Below are positions 1-11,700 of a stretch of DNA of 64,000 nt, in pieces. Below the pieces are notes generated by a model. It saw only the letters and a program-made list of their open reading frames with translations, had not been told where the DNA came from and did no database searches. Positions within the stretch are counted from its first letter, which is position 1. Each line of letters starts with the position of its first letter. Location: NCBI RefSeq assembly GCF_002575655.3, contig NC_053035.3, positions 374,209,792 to 374,273,791 on the forward strand. Direction: 5' to 3'. The position numbers and the translations under genes were made by a program. The stretch is from Aegilops tauschii subsp. strangulata. Lineage: Eukaryota; Streptophyta; Magnoliopsida; Poales; Poaceae.

Positions 1-43
1 AAATAACAACTTTATTATTGCCTCTAGGGCATATTTCCTTCAA
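1..43 (-). repeat. Angela/WIS-type Copia LTR terminus, cut by the window edge
   Basis: Read on the minus strand, this is the start of a Copia LTR, with the CCCTAGAGGCAATAAT core typical of Triticeae Angela/WIS LTRs. The same core occurs on the plus strand at 926 in a related LTR, so two LTRs of this group lie in opposite orientation only 0.9 kb apart. The terminal TG is not intact at the inner border, so the exact end is uncertain. The rest of the element is outside the window. Confidence 0.7.
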
Positions 44-925
44 CTAGACATAATTATCTATGGAGATAATAGTGTCTAATAGGACTAGCCAAAATACTTA
101 TTGATAGAATACTAAAGTATTTTAGTATGAGAAATGTGAAGAAGAGTTTCTTGTCAATGTCACATCGAAGGAGTCGGTATCCTGAAATACTGATGAGCGA
201 AATATGATTTCAACCACACTTTTATTTCATGGTATGCAAACAACCAGATATTTCTAGTACTCCAAGTTAGTTGTAAGTAAAAGTTCCTAGTATGGTCAAA
301 TTATTGATCACAGGACAACAATGAAAATGTCGTTAAGGATTGGCGACATGTTTTTCACCCACGGAGAAAATGAAGAGATTGTTGTAAGGAGTTACATCAA
401 TGAAGGCTCGTTGTAAGTAGTACATCGATAAAATCTTCATCTGTGCTCCAAGTGATTTTTCCGATTTCAAATTAAAAGTGATTTATGGTGGCACAATAAG
501 TTGGAATTAGTCCAAGAAAGTTACTATGGTGAATTCTATAACAGAAGGGTAAGTATATTATTTCTTTAGAAGCAAAAATGAAGGGTGATGAATCGAAAGT
601 TCATTCATGAACTTGGTATGGTTTCTAGATGGTTGTATCATTGGAACACTATTCTTAGTAGTGGTTCCATAACTCAGTCCAGGGAATCAAAAGGTTCTAC
701 CAGTGATTCAATATATATACAAAGCTGGTTTCACACAAATTATGAATTCTTTTGAAAGCATGATAGATGCATAGAAATGCAAATGATACACGCATATCTG
801 AAGTTCTCAGATTCGATAGGACAAAGTCTATACCACAAAGCAAAGCATGGACTAACACCAGATTACCATTGGTGTAAAAGTTAAAAGTGTTAACTAGATT
901 ATTAACTCTAGTCCAAGTGGGAGAC
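44..925 (+). pseudogene. Decayed Copia pol 3' part (end of RT, RNase H)
   Basis: No open frame survives, but short in-frame stretches read as the end of a Copia polyprotein. Around 381-413 the translation resembles the VVKGYTDAS segment at the start of Copia RNase H. Around 484-580 it resembles GGAVSWKSSKQSTVADS followed by TEAEY. At 598-640 it resembles the VWIRKFIHELG segment. Several stops (for example TAG near 514 and TAA near 557) and frameshifts show an old copy. The region ends in a polypurine tract (CAAGTGGGAGAC, 914-925) directly before the LTR, which fixes orientation and makes the next LTR the 3' one. Confidence 0.7.
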
Positions 926-2156
926 TGTTGGAAATATGACCTAGAGGCAATAATATTGTATTATAATATTTACATATTCATAGTTAAGAGTTTATATTCC
1001 ATGCTATAACTTCTATGATCCTGGAATATGCGATTCAGGGGAAAACTCATATGCACGTGTGGAATGATAAACGGTAACAATAGGTGGCGGTCTCACCTCT
1101 AAGACTGGTTCAAGTGTTGTTGGTGATCACGTTTTCCGGATCTTAGGATATCATTAAGTGTAACGATAGTCCTAAAACAACATTGGGGGTATGATGTTAG
1201 AAGAACGATCATATTGAATCGACCCAATAATTGTTTGTTATACTTTGTGATTATATCGTGTAAAATCATCTGTTATAACACGGAGTGTTAGCATGTGTTT
1301 TAGTTCCTCAGACCATGAGAGTATCTCAGTGACTTCCTACCAGACGATGGGCTTTGGAGTTGCTAAAACGTCATCTGTAACAAGCTGATAATAACGACAA
1401 CTTTCAGGTTCACTAGAAATTTTGACAAGTGACCGGATAGCTCAAGAGTGGGACTTGCTCCTCCAATGATGGAGAGATATTCTTAGGGCCCTCTCAGTGT
1501 CACAACATCCATCATCGTCTGGCCAGACACAGGTGACTACATCACGGGGATGCCGAAACACGTGAACAAGAAAGAAGAACAAAACCGGTAACGGGAGCAA
1601 CGGTATAGTGAGCATTGTGATGACTCAGCAGGATGTCGATGCACACCAGGTTTTGTAAAGTATCGCGAATCAACGAGAACATCACATGATAACATAAGGT
1701 TCCCTCAAATATCATGACTGATATGGATCTCAACGGTTCCGCTATCGGTCACTAAACGAAGGGGTTTCGTTCATGTCTATGATTTAATAACCTATGGGGT
1801 CACAATCTTAAGGTAATCATAATCTGCTGACTGTTAGTGTGATGTGAGTGATGAAAATATATTTGTGGAATTGTTTCATTAATATCCGGAATATTCCGAG
1901 AGGTTCCGGAAGTGTTTCGGGGTCACCGGAAGGGTTTCGGTGAATATCGGGTAATACTGGGTACTACCGATTAATTATATATACGTGGAAAATGTTTCCG
2001 GAGATGTTCAATTATATTTATAATGGTCTGAAAATATTTATAACATTTCATATTCAATAAAAATATCTACGAGCCTAAAAAGGCCAAGAGGTGGAAGGAA
2101 ATATGGGCCACATAGGCCCATATTGAAGTGGGTACCCCTTTCCTAGTGGGGGTGGG
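926..2156 (+). repeat. Copia (Angela-like) 3' LTR, truncated at its 3' end
   Basis: It starts TGTTGGAAATATG just after a polypurine tract and carries the GACCTAGAGGCAATAAT core. Around 1890-1970 there are repeated short CCGGAA/GTTTCGG motifs, as in Angela-group LTRs. About 1.2 kb remains. The 3' end is lost where another LTR begins at 2157 (TGTCGGTGTC). Small open frames inside it have no support as genes. Confidence 0.65.
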
Positions 2157-2620
2157 TGTCGGTGTCAAAACCAGCGGATCTCGGGTAGGGGGTCCCGAAC
2201 TGTGTGTCTAAGGTTGATGGTAACAGGAGACGGGGGACACGATGTTTACCCAGGTTCGGGCCCTCTTGATGGAGGTAATACCCTACTTCCTGCTTGATTG
2301 ATCTTGATGAATATCAGGATTACAAGAGTTGATCTACCACGAGATCGTAATGGCTAAACCCTAGATGTCTAGGTTGTATCATTATGATTGCCTCTACGGA
2401 CCAAACCCTCCGGTTTATATAGACACCGGAGGGGCCTAGGGTTGTACAGAGTCGGTTTACAGAGGAAGGAATCTTCATACACGAACGCCAGGCTTGCCAT
2501 CCACACAAAGGAGAGTCCCATCCGGACACGGGAGGAAGTCTTCTGTCTTGTATCTTCACGGCCCATCAGTCCGGCCCACGTCACACAGCCCGGACGGCCG
2601 AGGACCCCTTGATCCAGGAC
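2157..2620 (-). repeat. Gypsy-type LTR, about 460 bp, minus strand
   Basis: The plus-strand reading starts TGTCGGTGTCAAAACC and continues through the GATCTCGGGTAGGGGGTC segment common in Triticeae Gypsy LTRs. On the minus strand a TATA motif (TATATAAA, 2414-2421) lies about 240 bp from the LTR start, a normal promoter position. The distal end is a few bases short of what I remember for this family and abuts a different LTR fragment at 2621. No internal domain is attached, so it is a solo or truncated LTR. Confidence 0.6.
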
Positions 2621-2685
2621 TGTCGGATTACGGGTTCCGGCAAAACCCTCAAGGTTCGAACTCTGGGGTGCGCACGAAGATCTCT
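2621..2685 (-). repeat. Terminal 65 bp of a B/C-family Tat LTR
   Basis: On the minus strand this matches the last 65 bp of the LTR of element B (about 48398-48462): both contain CTTCGTGCGCACCCCAG, a GAGGGTTTTGCC segment and the end ATCCGACA, with about seven differences. It is cut at 2685, where the Copia LTR begins. So the Tat family seen at 24-55 kb also had a copy here before the Copia element inserted. Confidence 0.65.
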
Positions 2686-3030
2686 TGAAAGTGCAACTAT
2701 CCCTGGGTGGTTTTGGTAATTCCTAACAACATATAGCTCATTGAGCTAATGCTATTCCAAGATAAATATTTCTGGAAAGCTCAATGTTTGGCATGGCATG
2801 GATTAGAAAGTGGACCCTTCAAAATGCTAAGGACAAAGGATTGGCTCAAGCTCAAAGCACAAGACTCTACATTTTCCATTTTAGTGATCCAAGATCACAT
2901 TGAGTCTATAGGAAAAGCCAATACTATTAAGAAGGGATGAGGTGTTGCTTAATGATGATCTTGCTCAAAATGCTTAGTGATATGCTCCAAAACCCTCCAC
3001 TACTTTCTCATATCCACATATGTCCTAAAC

Positions 3031-3512
3031 CAAAAAGTCCAACTCGGCCCCACCGAATCTTTCCATCCGGAGCCACCGAGTTCAGTTGACATAGCCACTG
3101 CCAGAAACCCTAATCAATTTGGTCTCACCGATAGGGATCTCGGTCTCACCGAGATGGGATTGCAAACTCTCTTTTTCCCTTCGTAACGTTCCGGTCAAAC
3201 CGAGATGAGCGATCAGTCCCACCGAGATTGCAATGCAAACTCTCTGTTTCCTTTTCGTAACGTTTTGGTCCAACCGAGATGAGCGAATCGGTCCCACCGA
3301 GTTTGCCTGACCAACTCTCTGTTTGGCTATTACCAAAATCGGTCTCACCGAGTTTGTGTAATCGGTCTCACCGAGATTACGTTATGCCCTAACCCTAATG
3401 ACATCGGTCCCACCGAGTCGACATGTCGGTCCCACCGAGAATCCTAACGTTCACATTATGAACCAAATCGGTCCGACCGAGTTCTCTGAATCGGTCCCAC
3501 CGAGTTTGGTGA
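3031..3512 (+). repeat. Cluster of about 14 TCGGTCCCACCGAG-type hairpin motifs
   Basis: The motif (C)TCGGT-CYC-ACCGAG is a near-perfect inverted repeat with a 3-base loop. Variants occur about 14 times here, separated by 15-40 bases of unrelated sequence, and the cluster ends about 35 bp before the LTR TATA box. A second cluster of the same motif sits upstream of an internal TATA motif at 19753. The spacers differ from each other, so this is not a simple tandem repeat. Confidence 0.8.
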
Positions 3513-3545
3513 TTTGTGTGTAACGGTTAGATTTTGTGTGGAGGC

Positions 3546-3553
3546 TATATATA
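3546..3553 (+). promoter_or_regulatory. Copia LTR TATA box
   Basis: TATATATA followed by CCCCTCCACCC, in the usual position about 800 bp before the LTR end. It lies directly downstream of the hairpin-motif cluster, so those motifs are placed like upstream promoter elements of this LTR. Confidence 0.6.
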
Positions 3554-4355
3554 CCCCTCCACCCACTCTTCATTCGTGGAGAGAGCTATCAGAACATGCC
3601 TACACTTCCAATACATATTTTCTGAGAGAGAACCACCTACACTTGTGTTGAGGTCAAGATATTCCATTCCAACCACATAAATCTTGATCTCTAGCCTTCC
3701 CAAGTTGCTTTCCACTCAAATCTTCTTTCTACCAAATCCAATCCTATGAGAAAGAGTTGAGTGTTGGGGAGACTATCATTTGAAGCACAAGAGCAAGGAG
3801 TTCATCATCAACACACCATTTGTTACTTCTTGGAGAGTGGTGTCTCCTAGATTGTCTAGGTGTCACTTGGGAGCCTCCGACAAGATTGTGGAGTTGAACC
3901 AAGGAGTTTGTAAGGGCAAGGAGATCGCCTACTTCGTGAAGATCTACCCTAGTGAGGCAAGTCCTTTGTGGGCGACGGCCATGGTGGGATAGACAAGGTT
4001 GCTTCTTCGTGGACCCTTCGTGGGTGGAGCCCTCCGTGGAATCGCGCAACCGTTACCCTTCGTGGGTTGAAGTCTCCATCAACGTGGATGTACGATTGCA
4101 CCACCTATCGGAACCACGGATAAAAAATCTCCGTGTCAACATTGCGTTTGCTCCCTCAATCTCATCCATTTACCTTCATATGCAATTGTTTTACATTCCG
4201 CTGCTATACTCTTAGAATTGCATGTGTAGGTTGATTGCTTGACTTGTGCTAAGTTGCTAAAATCTGCCAAGAACTAAAATTGGGAAAAGGCTAGATTTTT
4301 ATTTGGTCAAGTAGTCTAATCACCCCCCCTCTAGACATCCTTTCGATCCTACAAG

Positions 4356-4367
4356 TGGTATCAGAGC
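4356..4367 (+). other. Primer-binding site, initiator tRNA-Met type
   Basis: TGGTATCAGAGC, complementary to the 3' end of plant initiator tRNA-Met, two bases after the LTR end. This is the standard Copia primer site and fixes the LTR boundary and element orientation. Confidence 0.85.
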
Positions 4368-4605
4368 TTTGGTCTCAATTTGCTTTGATTTCCATAGCTT
4401 TTGGTGGTCATAGCCTTGGTTTCACAACCTAGGAGAGTATGGCGTCTAGTGAGGGAAATTACCACCGTAGAGGTCCTTACTTTGATGGCACTAATTTTTC
4501 TAGTTGGAAGCATAAGATGAAAATGCATATTCTTGGACATAACCCCGTCGTTTGGCCTATTGTGTGTATTGGCTTGCAAGGTGAATTTTTTGATGGGAGA
4601 GAACC

Positions 4606-7600
4606 TGTCACGTCCCTAGCCTTGCTATGCACTTGGACTAGCTTGGTTGCTGCATCATGTCTAAATTTCATTTAAACTTGAAATGGGGATGACAGAACCC
4701 CCAGCACCCCCCCTGAAACCAACTAGGGTTTACTAAAATTGGTTTCAATGAACCCAAAATGCCCTTCACAAAATGTTCATCATTTCTGGATTGGGCTAAA
4801 ACCCCTGGCAAAAATGGTGCACACTTTTCTAGGACATTCTGGATTTTTGAATTAAATCATAAGTATTTGAATTTGGACATTTAAATTCTATAAAATATTT
4901 TAAATGTCCAAATAATCTTGAAAGCATTTGAGGGCTGTTGGAAATAGTTTCAAAAGGGCCCACAATTATTTTCAGGATCTTACAAAATGAGTTAGTATTT
5001 TTACTAATTCAAAACAGAGAAACAAAATAGAAAAACAGAAGCAATTAAGTAAGAGAGAGAGAGAGAGAGAAGGCCACTGGGCCCCTCACCTGGACTCACC
5101 TGGCGCCCCACCACGGCCCAGGAGCTGGCCCAGCCCACCAGAGCCGCCACCGTCTCCCACCTCGCGCCAGAAGGACGCCAGAGGGACGCCGGGAGTGTGG
5201 TCGCCGCGCGCGAGGCCACCTCCTGCTTCCGCCGCTTCTGGACGCCTCCACGAGTGCCACGGCACCTCCCCGACCCCCTCTCACTTCTCCCTCGCTCTCT
5301 GGACCCCTCCTCCTCCTCTGGTTCTCTCCCCTGCACCGCCCGAACGCCGCTCGCCATCGGCGTAGCTACTGCCCTCGCCGAGCCCCGTTGCCGTGTCCCA
5401 CTGGTCCGCCGTCGATCACCGCTTCACCAAGCCGAAGGACGCACCCGCGGGACGCCTGAAACGACGCCACCATCTTCGTTTCCACCGCCGGCCGCCGGAG
5501 ATCCCCCTCGATGCTCTGCTCGCTCCGGTGCCTCCCCGAGCTCGCCGAGGCCACCGCTGCACCCGCTGTGAGCTTCTGTGTCATTTCCCCCTCTCCCCTT
5601 GCTCATTTTCTTCCTCTAACATCGATGCCCGTCGGAGCCGAGAGCTCTTCGCCGCCGGCCATGTCGCCGCCGTGGCCACCGTTGCCTAGAGCTGCAACCG
5701 AGCACACATACGTGCTCAGTGCACCCCCAGGAGGCCGTAGCACCCCTCCTTGCCTCCTGCCGTGCTCCCCAACACCGAAACCGAGTGCGCCCGAGCTCCG
5801 GCCGCCGCGGTCGAGCTCCTCTCCATCGTCTCCGGCCACCCCAGCTCCCGCCGTCTGCTCCATCAGCTGCGCGCGAGCAGCAGCTCTTCGTAGAGCCTCC
5901 CCACGCCCAAAACCATCGCCTGTGGGCGATTTCCGAAGCCTCCGCCGTCTCTATCGTCGCCGGCGACGAGCCGACCTTCCCCATTGTGTCACTGACGCGT
6001 GGGCCAGCCCCTGTTAAAAGTTAGTTTAGTTTAAACCTAAACTTAATTAGGCACTGAGAGACTGACACGCGGGACCCACTGGTCAGGTTTGACCTGGACC
6101 GCGCTGTTGACCTGATGACGTCATCCTGACGTAGTGCTGACACAGTAATTTAATTACTGGAGTTATTCTTATACAGGAAATTCCAGAAAATAGTGCAAAC
6201 TTCTAAAATTCATAGAAATTCAGCCGTAGCTCCAAATCAAATAATTTATATATGAAAAATTATCAGAAAAATCCAATCTATCCATTTATGCTACTTTCAT
6301 GCATGAAAAACCAACTTATACCTGCTGTATAAGTGAAAACATTCAAATGGCATTTTAAATGCTCAAACTAGAGTTTGCATTTGAACCTTTGGTTCAAATG
6401 GACTCCCTGGCACTTGTTGCTAGCTGCATTAGCTCAATTCACAGCATATTGCCATGTCACATTCATGCATCATATTGTGCATTGCATTGATTGTGTTCTT
6501 CCTTGTTTGCCGGTGTTTGCCCCCTCTCGATAGATGTGGTTCCGACGATGAGTTCGATGACACCGACGAAGAACTATACTATCTTCAGAAGTGCCAGGCA
6601 AGCAAAACCCCCTTGCTCATTCCGATACAATCCCACTCTCTCGCTCCTGCTCTCTTTTACTGCATTAGGACAACAACGATTCATCTGTTACTTGCTGCGG
6701 TAGCTGAACCCCTTTATCCTCTGCATGACCTGTCATTGCCACAGTAAATAGATGAAACCCACTAGCATGAGTAGGAGTTGTTTGAGCCCTGATGTGCCTA
6801 CTCATTCATGCTTGTTTGTCATGCCTGCTATTGCTTAGAGTTGAGTCAGGTCTGATTCATCGGGAATGAATTGGAATATGGTGAACATGTCCTACTGTTG
6901 AGAGCTAAGTGTGTGAACACGATTTGGTAAAGGTAGCGGTGAGAGGCCATGTAGGAGTACATGGTGGGTTGTCTCATTGAAACCGTCCTCAGGAACTGAG
7001 TTCTGTGTTTGTGATCCATGAACAGTTACTACCACACATTGGGTTCCGGTAACTCGACCCCTCTCGGCTTATTAACCGCCTCGATCTCTGTCCAGGAGTT
7101 GCAACTAGTCTCTGGTGTTTGTAGGTAGTGTTAGTAGTCTACCAAGTGGCACCCGGTACAGGTGGGCTTGGGACAGACTAGGCACACGTGGCCTGGTGTA
7201 CCGAGTGGCACCCGGATGGTGGGCTCGGGAACCCTGCACATATCGTTTGGGGCCGTGAGTGACACCCCGGCCGGATCTCCTTGCGGATGGAACCCGAATA
7301 GGCGATAAACCTGGACTAGAGACTTGTGTGGTTAGTCAGGTCGTGGCCGACTCCCTCGCCAGGCTTCCGCTTGAAGGTTGCCGAGGTACGCGACGTGTAC
7401 ATGGTGGTAAGTGGCGAGAGCATGTGTGACGAAGTACACCCCTGCAGGGTTAATATGATCTATTCGAATAGCCGTGTCCGCGGTAAAGGACTTCTGGGTT
7501 GCCTGTACAGTTCATAGACAAGTGAAAGTGGATACTCTAAAATGCGCAAGATAAGCGTGAGTGCTGTGGATGGCGTTCTCGTAGGGAGACGGGAGCGGAT

Positions 7601-8699
7601 CCATAGTGGTGTATTGATATGGTGAATATGTGGACTCGTGTGCGCCACCTCAAAAGAGTTACTTGCAGTCGTAGTTCAGAATAGCCACCGAGTCAAAGCT
7701 GGCTTGCTGCAGTTAAACTCCACCACCCCCTTTGTTGATACCGATGCATATGTAGATAGTTCTGATGTAAGTCTTGCTGGGTACATCTATACTCACGTTT
7801 GCTTATTTTATGTTTTGTAGAGAGACGTCAGTCTCGCTAGTAGTTCCGTGTGGACTTCGACGTTTAGCTTGATACCTCAGCTACGATCTTGTGCCCTCGG
7901 CAGGATCTGGTAGATAGTCAGGCTTCTCAGCCTTTTTCATTTATAGTTGTCTGTACTCAGACATGTTAAGCTTCCTCATGTGCTTTGACTTGTATGCTCT
8001 GAATGTTGGGTCATGAGACCCATGTTTGTAATATCTGGCTCTTCAGAGCCTAATGAATAAATACTCTGAGTCGTAGAGTCTTGTTGTGATGCCATGTTGT
8101 ACTTGCACATATCGAGCATATTGTGTGTATGATTGAAATGCTTGGTATGTGTGGGATCCGACAATCTAGTTGTCTATCCTTAGCAGCCTCTCTTATGGGG
8201 AAATGTAGTCTAGTGCCTCCTTGAGCCATAGTAGTCCGCTACAGCCCGGTTCACCGGAGTCCTGCTAGCCCAGCACTACTGCTCTAGACACTTGACTGGC
8301 CGGCATGTGTTTCATATCGTTTCTGTGTCTGTCCCTTTGGGGAAATGTCACGCGGTGACATCCGGAGTCCTGCCTAGCCTGCTACAGCCCGGGTTCCCGG
8401 AGTCCTGTTAGCCCAGTGCTACAGCCCGGATTCGCACGCTGATCACCGACACGTTCGATGTTGATTCATGTATGGCTGTCCCCATACGTTAGTGCCGCTT
8501 TGGGTGCACGACTAGTCATGTCGGCCCGGGTTCTCTGTCATATGGATGCTAGCGACACTATCATATACGTGAGCCAAAAGGCGCAAACGGTCCCGGGCCA
8601 TGGTAAGGCGACACCCGTGGGAATACCGTGCGTGAGGCCGCAAAGTGATATGAGGTGTTACCGGCTAGATCGATGTGACTTGGAATCGGGGTCCCGACA
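4606..8699 (+). repeat. 5' LTR of the LARD-like element (4094 bp)
   Basis: It starts TGTCACGTCCC and ends GGTCCCGACA. It includes an AG-rich run near 5050-5070, a very GC- and Pro-codon-rich block (about 5090-5990) and an AT-richer 3' half. Against the 3' copy I count by eye about 35-50 base differences (about 1%) plus one 42-bp indel: the 3' LTR has 42 extra bases after the shared GACGAGCCG near 13911, missing at 5972. The open frames in the GC-rich block are overlapping, lack known domains and are not called. Confidence 0.85.
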
Positions 8700-8703
8700 G
8701 CTT

Positions 8704-8715
8704 TGGTATCAGAGC
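8704..8715 (+). other. Primer-binding site, initiator tRNA-Met type
   Basis: TGGTATCAGAGC begins four bases after the LTR end. Together with the polypurine tract before 12544 it defines the plus-strand orientation. Confidence 0.85.
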
Positions 8716-11700
8716 CTGACTGCCTGTAGGTTTCCGAAGCCAAACTGGTCGAAGTTGAGTCTAGAAATGCTTTAGTTATATAAGGGAATTGATTGTGGAA
8801 GGGAATGTAAGGCTCTTTTTACTCCTTTACCTTATAGCCTTCTGATCTGAGTCATCCTCTTCTCTTCTACGGGGATTAAGAACTAGGCTTCTCATCTTTC
8901 TACCAGGATCACGTGTTACTAATCCGTAGACTCATAGGATTGATGGATTTAAGCCTCAGTTCAGTTTCTTCTACTTCCGTATGTTAGCTGTTGATCTCGA
9001 AACCTTGATATTGTGCTTCTGAATGGTTATGCCACCATTTTTGCAGGATGTCTCAAATCCTTTGAGCATTTACAGCCGTTATGCTGTCCGAGTCATCCCA
9101 GGCTTCTAAATAATCTGAAGCATTTGCAAATTCCTTCTTTCCGTTTCCAATGTTCCTTTGGGCCAGATTAACCACACTAACTGTTGAGTTGAGGTACTCC
9201 ATTGCCTCGACATATATGTTGGAGCTAGTATTATGACCATAGGTTTATTAGAGGATCACCAGGTAATCTAGCCATGTTTTGTGTTCCCAGTGTGATGATT
9301 CTGGCCACCATTCTCGAAAGCATCTCGTGATGCCATTTAGTAGTAGGTATCCTACTCTTGGGTCCTTGACCCAAGATTCACTCTACTTACCTCGTGTTGA
9401 TAGTGTTGCTCGTACCTTTAGGATATTAGTAACCTTTGCGATAGTCCTCGAGGTCCGTGGTATCTCATTCTTCCAATACCATGAACCATCATGGCAGAAG
9501 TTCTGTTGAACCAAAAGATCACAACAAGAGTGCTCTCGATGAGTTCTCCATTCTACATTTTGAATCTGCCAGTTCTACCTTTCTGCATGGGTTATCCGGA
9601 AGAAATATGTTGAATTTGTTCGACATACTAATCCATGCATCCACAACTCAGAAAAACATATGTTCCTTTGGGTTGTCCCTCTTTAGTTATTTTCTGACCC
9701 TCGTCTATCAATTGATAGTCAGGAGTAGTTGTGCATTTGTGTTATCGATGCCTATTATTCTTGTGGTCTGTCAAGCCATTCTAATCCGGAATGACTAGGA
9801 GAAACAAACTCCAGTACCTCGTCCATCTTTGGGATTGGGTCAAAGTAGTTGTATTCCGCAGATCAAAATGCCAATCCAGCTTTTGCTCTGTTCTACCTTG
9901 GAGTGTTACCCCCTTTATGTCGAGAATATCGTAGGAATTGCACCACCTCTTATGAATTCTTGACGCAGTGATACTCCTCGCCGTCATCACTCATTTCTTG
10001 GTCCCATGTTGTTGCAACCGGAATGCCGACAAGTGAACTATGATGTGTGAAATCAATACTCCTAGCAACTCCGTTGCTTGGTAGTTAAAGGAGAATAATT
10101 TCATCCTTAGCGTGTTGGTTACTGAATCACATCCTAAGGTTGATCGTGCTACCTAGTCCTTATCTCCGGTGCACTCTTCGATCAAAGAGTTAGGATTATT
10201 CAATCCCTTGCTTATTTGATCATATCGTCTTGCCCTGAAAAGCAAGATTGTTCTCGATCTTAATAACATGTCGGTGGATCATGATTTTCCAAATATCTTC
10301 TTGGAAGTACCACCAGGTTGTCCCTGACCGATATGTTGAGTTCGTGAACAAGTTGGTTTCCTGTAAACCACCCCTTCTCCAAGAATCCGTGTTGGATACC
10401 CTGAGCTAGTTGGTCAAGCTAAACAACAACTTGGAGAGTTGGAAGATAAAAGCTTGCCAGCTTAGTTCATTTCAAGGGATATATCTGCGTGTGTTGAAGA
10501 TAGATGATATCTTCATCGATTGGTCCCTGTGATCAGTTGTTGGACCTATTGTCGTATCAAGACTTTGATTTGAGTATGGGTTATCATCAAATCAAATCAG
10601 AACCAACGATGTTCATAATGTTGTCTTACTCGTGGTTGATCCCTCGAGCATACACCATTATATCTTTTGGGTCTGACCAATGCTATCACTTGTTCACATA
10701 ATTATGGAATTCCATCTCCATGGAAACCTGGATGAATTGTTGTTGAGCCCATCAGCAACACTGCTACCTTCTCCATGACTCGTGTTGAACATCCAGCTAG
10801 TATTGGAAACTTTATAAGCATTATCTTCGTGATCCGTTCATGAAGCATATGTTGGATGAAAGAAGTGACTTACTCTAATTCATGTAGATTAGATGCAAGT
10901 TGCCGCCGTGAATTTGAGAAAGTTTGTTTTGCTTCCTTTGGAATCATCCCAAGTCAGTCATGCACATGTGAGAAGTATTCTATGGTTTGGAGACTTGCAA
11001 CCTTCATTCTATATGTATTCCTAGCACACCAAGCCACTGATTGACTTGTTCAAGGAGAAGAAGTCCCTTCTTAAGAATCATGACTTATGTTAGGACTTCG
11101 TTGTCCTCGATGTTGGTTCCCCACCTGAACCCGGTAGTATTTTATTGTAAGACTTCTACGTGGTCATGCTTGTCTTGGACAGCGTGTTCACATGTATGTA
11201 GCAGAACCAGCTCATGTTTTGGAGCTTGCTACCATAGCTCATTTCCCGAGAATCTCGCAACGTCATCTCGTCGATTTGTGTTGCAAACCTTCATTTTCTT
11301 CTAGACTCGATGAGTCTGGAATATCCTATTACCAACTAGATCCGAATCTCAGGCAGATATGATGGTTGGAACTTTTCCAAGATTATGATGTAGGTCCCGA
11401 CAAGGTTGATGTTCTGGCCGACACACCTAGCCGGAAGATCTATTATTATAGTATCTTGAATGAGGAAGTTGGCCACCTCTCCATAAGGATTTCATAAGAT
11501 TCTACTTCCGTAGATATTCCTTATGGACTCTTGTGCTCCCGAAGTCCGACCTTTTACTTGATGTTCTACGTACCAAACCATTTTAATAAATGGGTTGCAC
11601 TAGCGCATCAAGGAGAACATTAGAAGCGGAGTGCTAAATGTCTCTCGGTCGATCATCCAGATTCTGTTTCCTTAGCCTCGCTAAGGGGAAGTCTGAGAAG

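Larger units (their letters stand above)
2686..4353 (+). repeat. 5' LTR of the Copia element (1668 bp)
   Basis: It starts TGAAAGTGCAACTATCC and ends GATCCTACA, two bases before the primer-binding site, so both borders are well placed. It contains a dense cluster of hairpin-forming motifs (3031-3512), a TATA motif at 3546-3553 and a leader of about 800 bp. No second LTR is present in the window for dating. Confidence 0.75.

Noticed and set aside
3031..3512. CRISPR-like array of palindromic repeats with unique spacers
   Set aside because: Repeats are 12-16 bp and variable, spacers differ in length, the setting is a plant LTR, and no cas genes are possible here.
5197..6024. Several overlapping open frames of 60-170 codons in a GC-rich block, repeated at 13135-14004
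   Set aside because: They lie inside the two LTRs of one element, occur on both strands and several frames at once, are Pro/Arg/Ala-rich from composition, and show no domain.
8458..8775. A 105-codon frame crossing the end of the LARD 5' LTR
   Set aside because: It crosses the LTR end and the primer-binding site, has no domain, and its twin in the 3' LTR ends differently.
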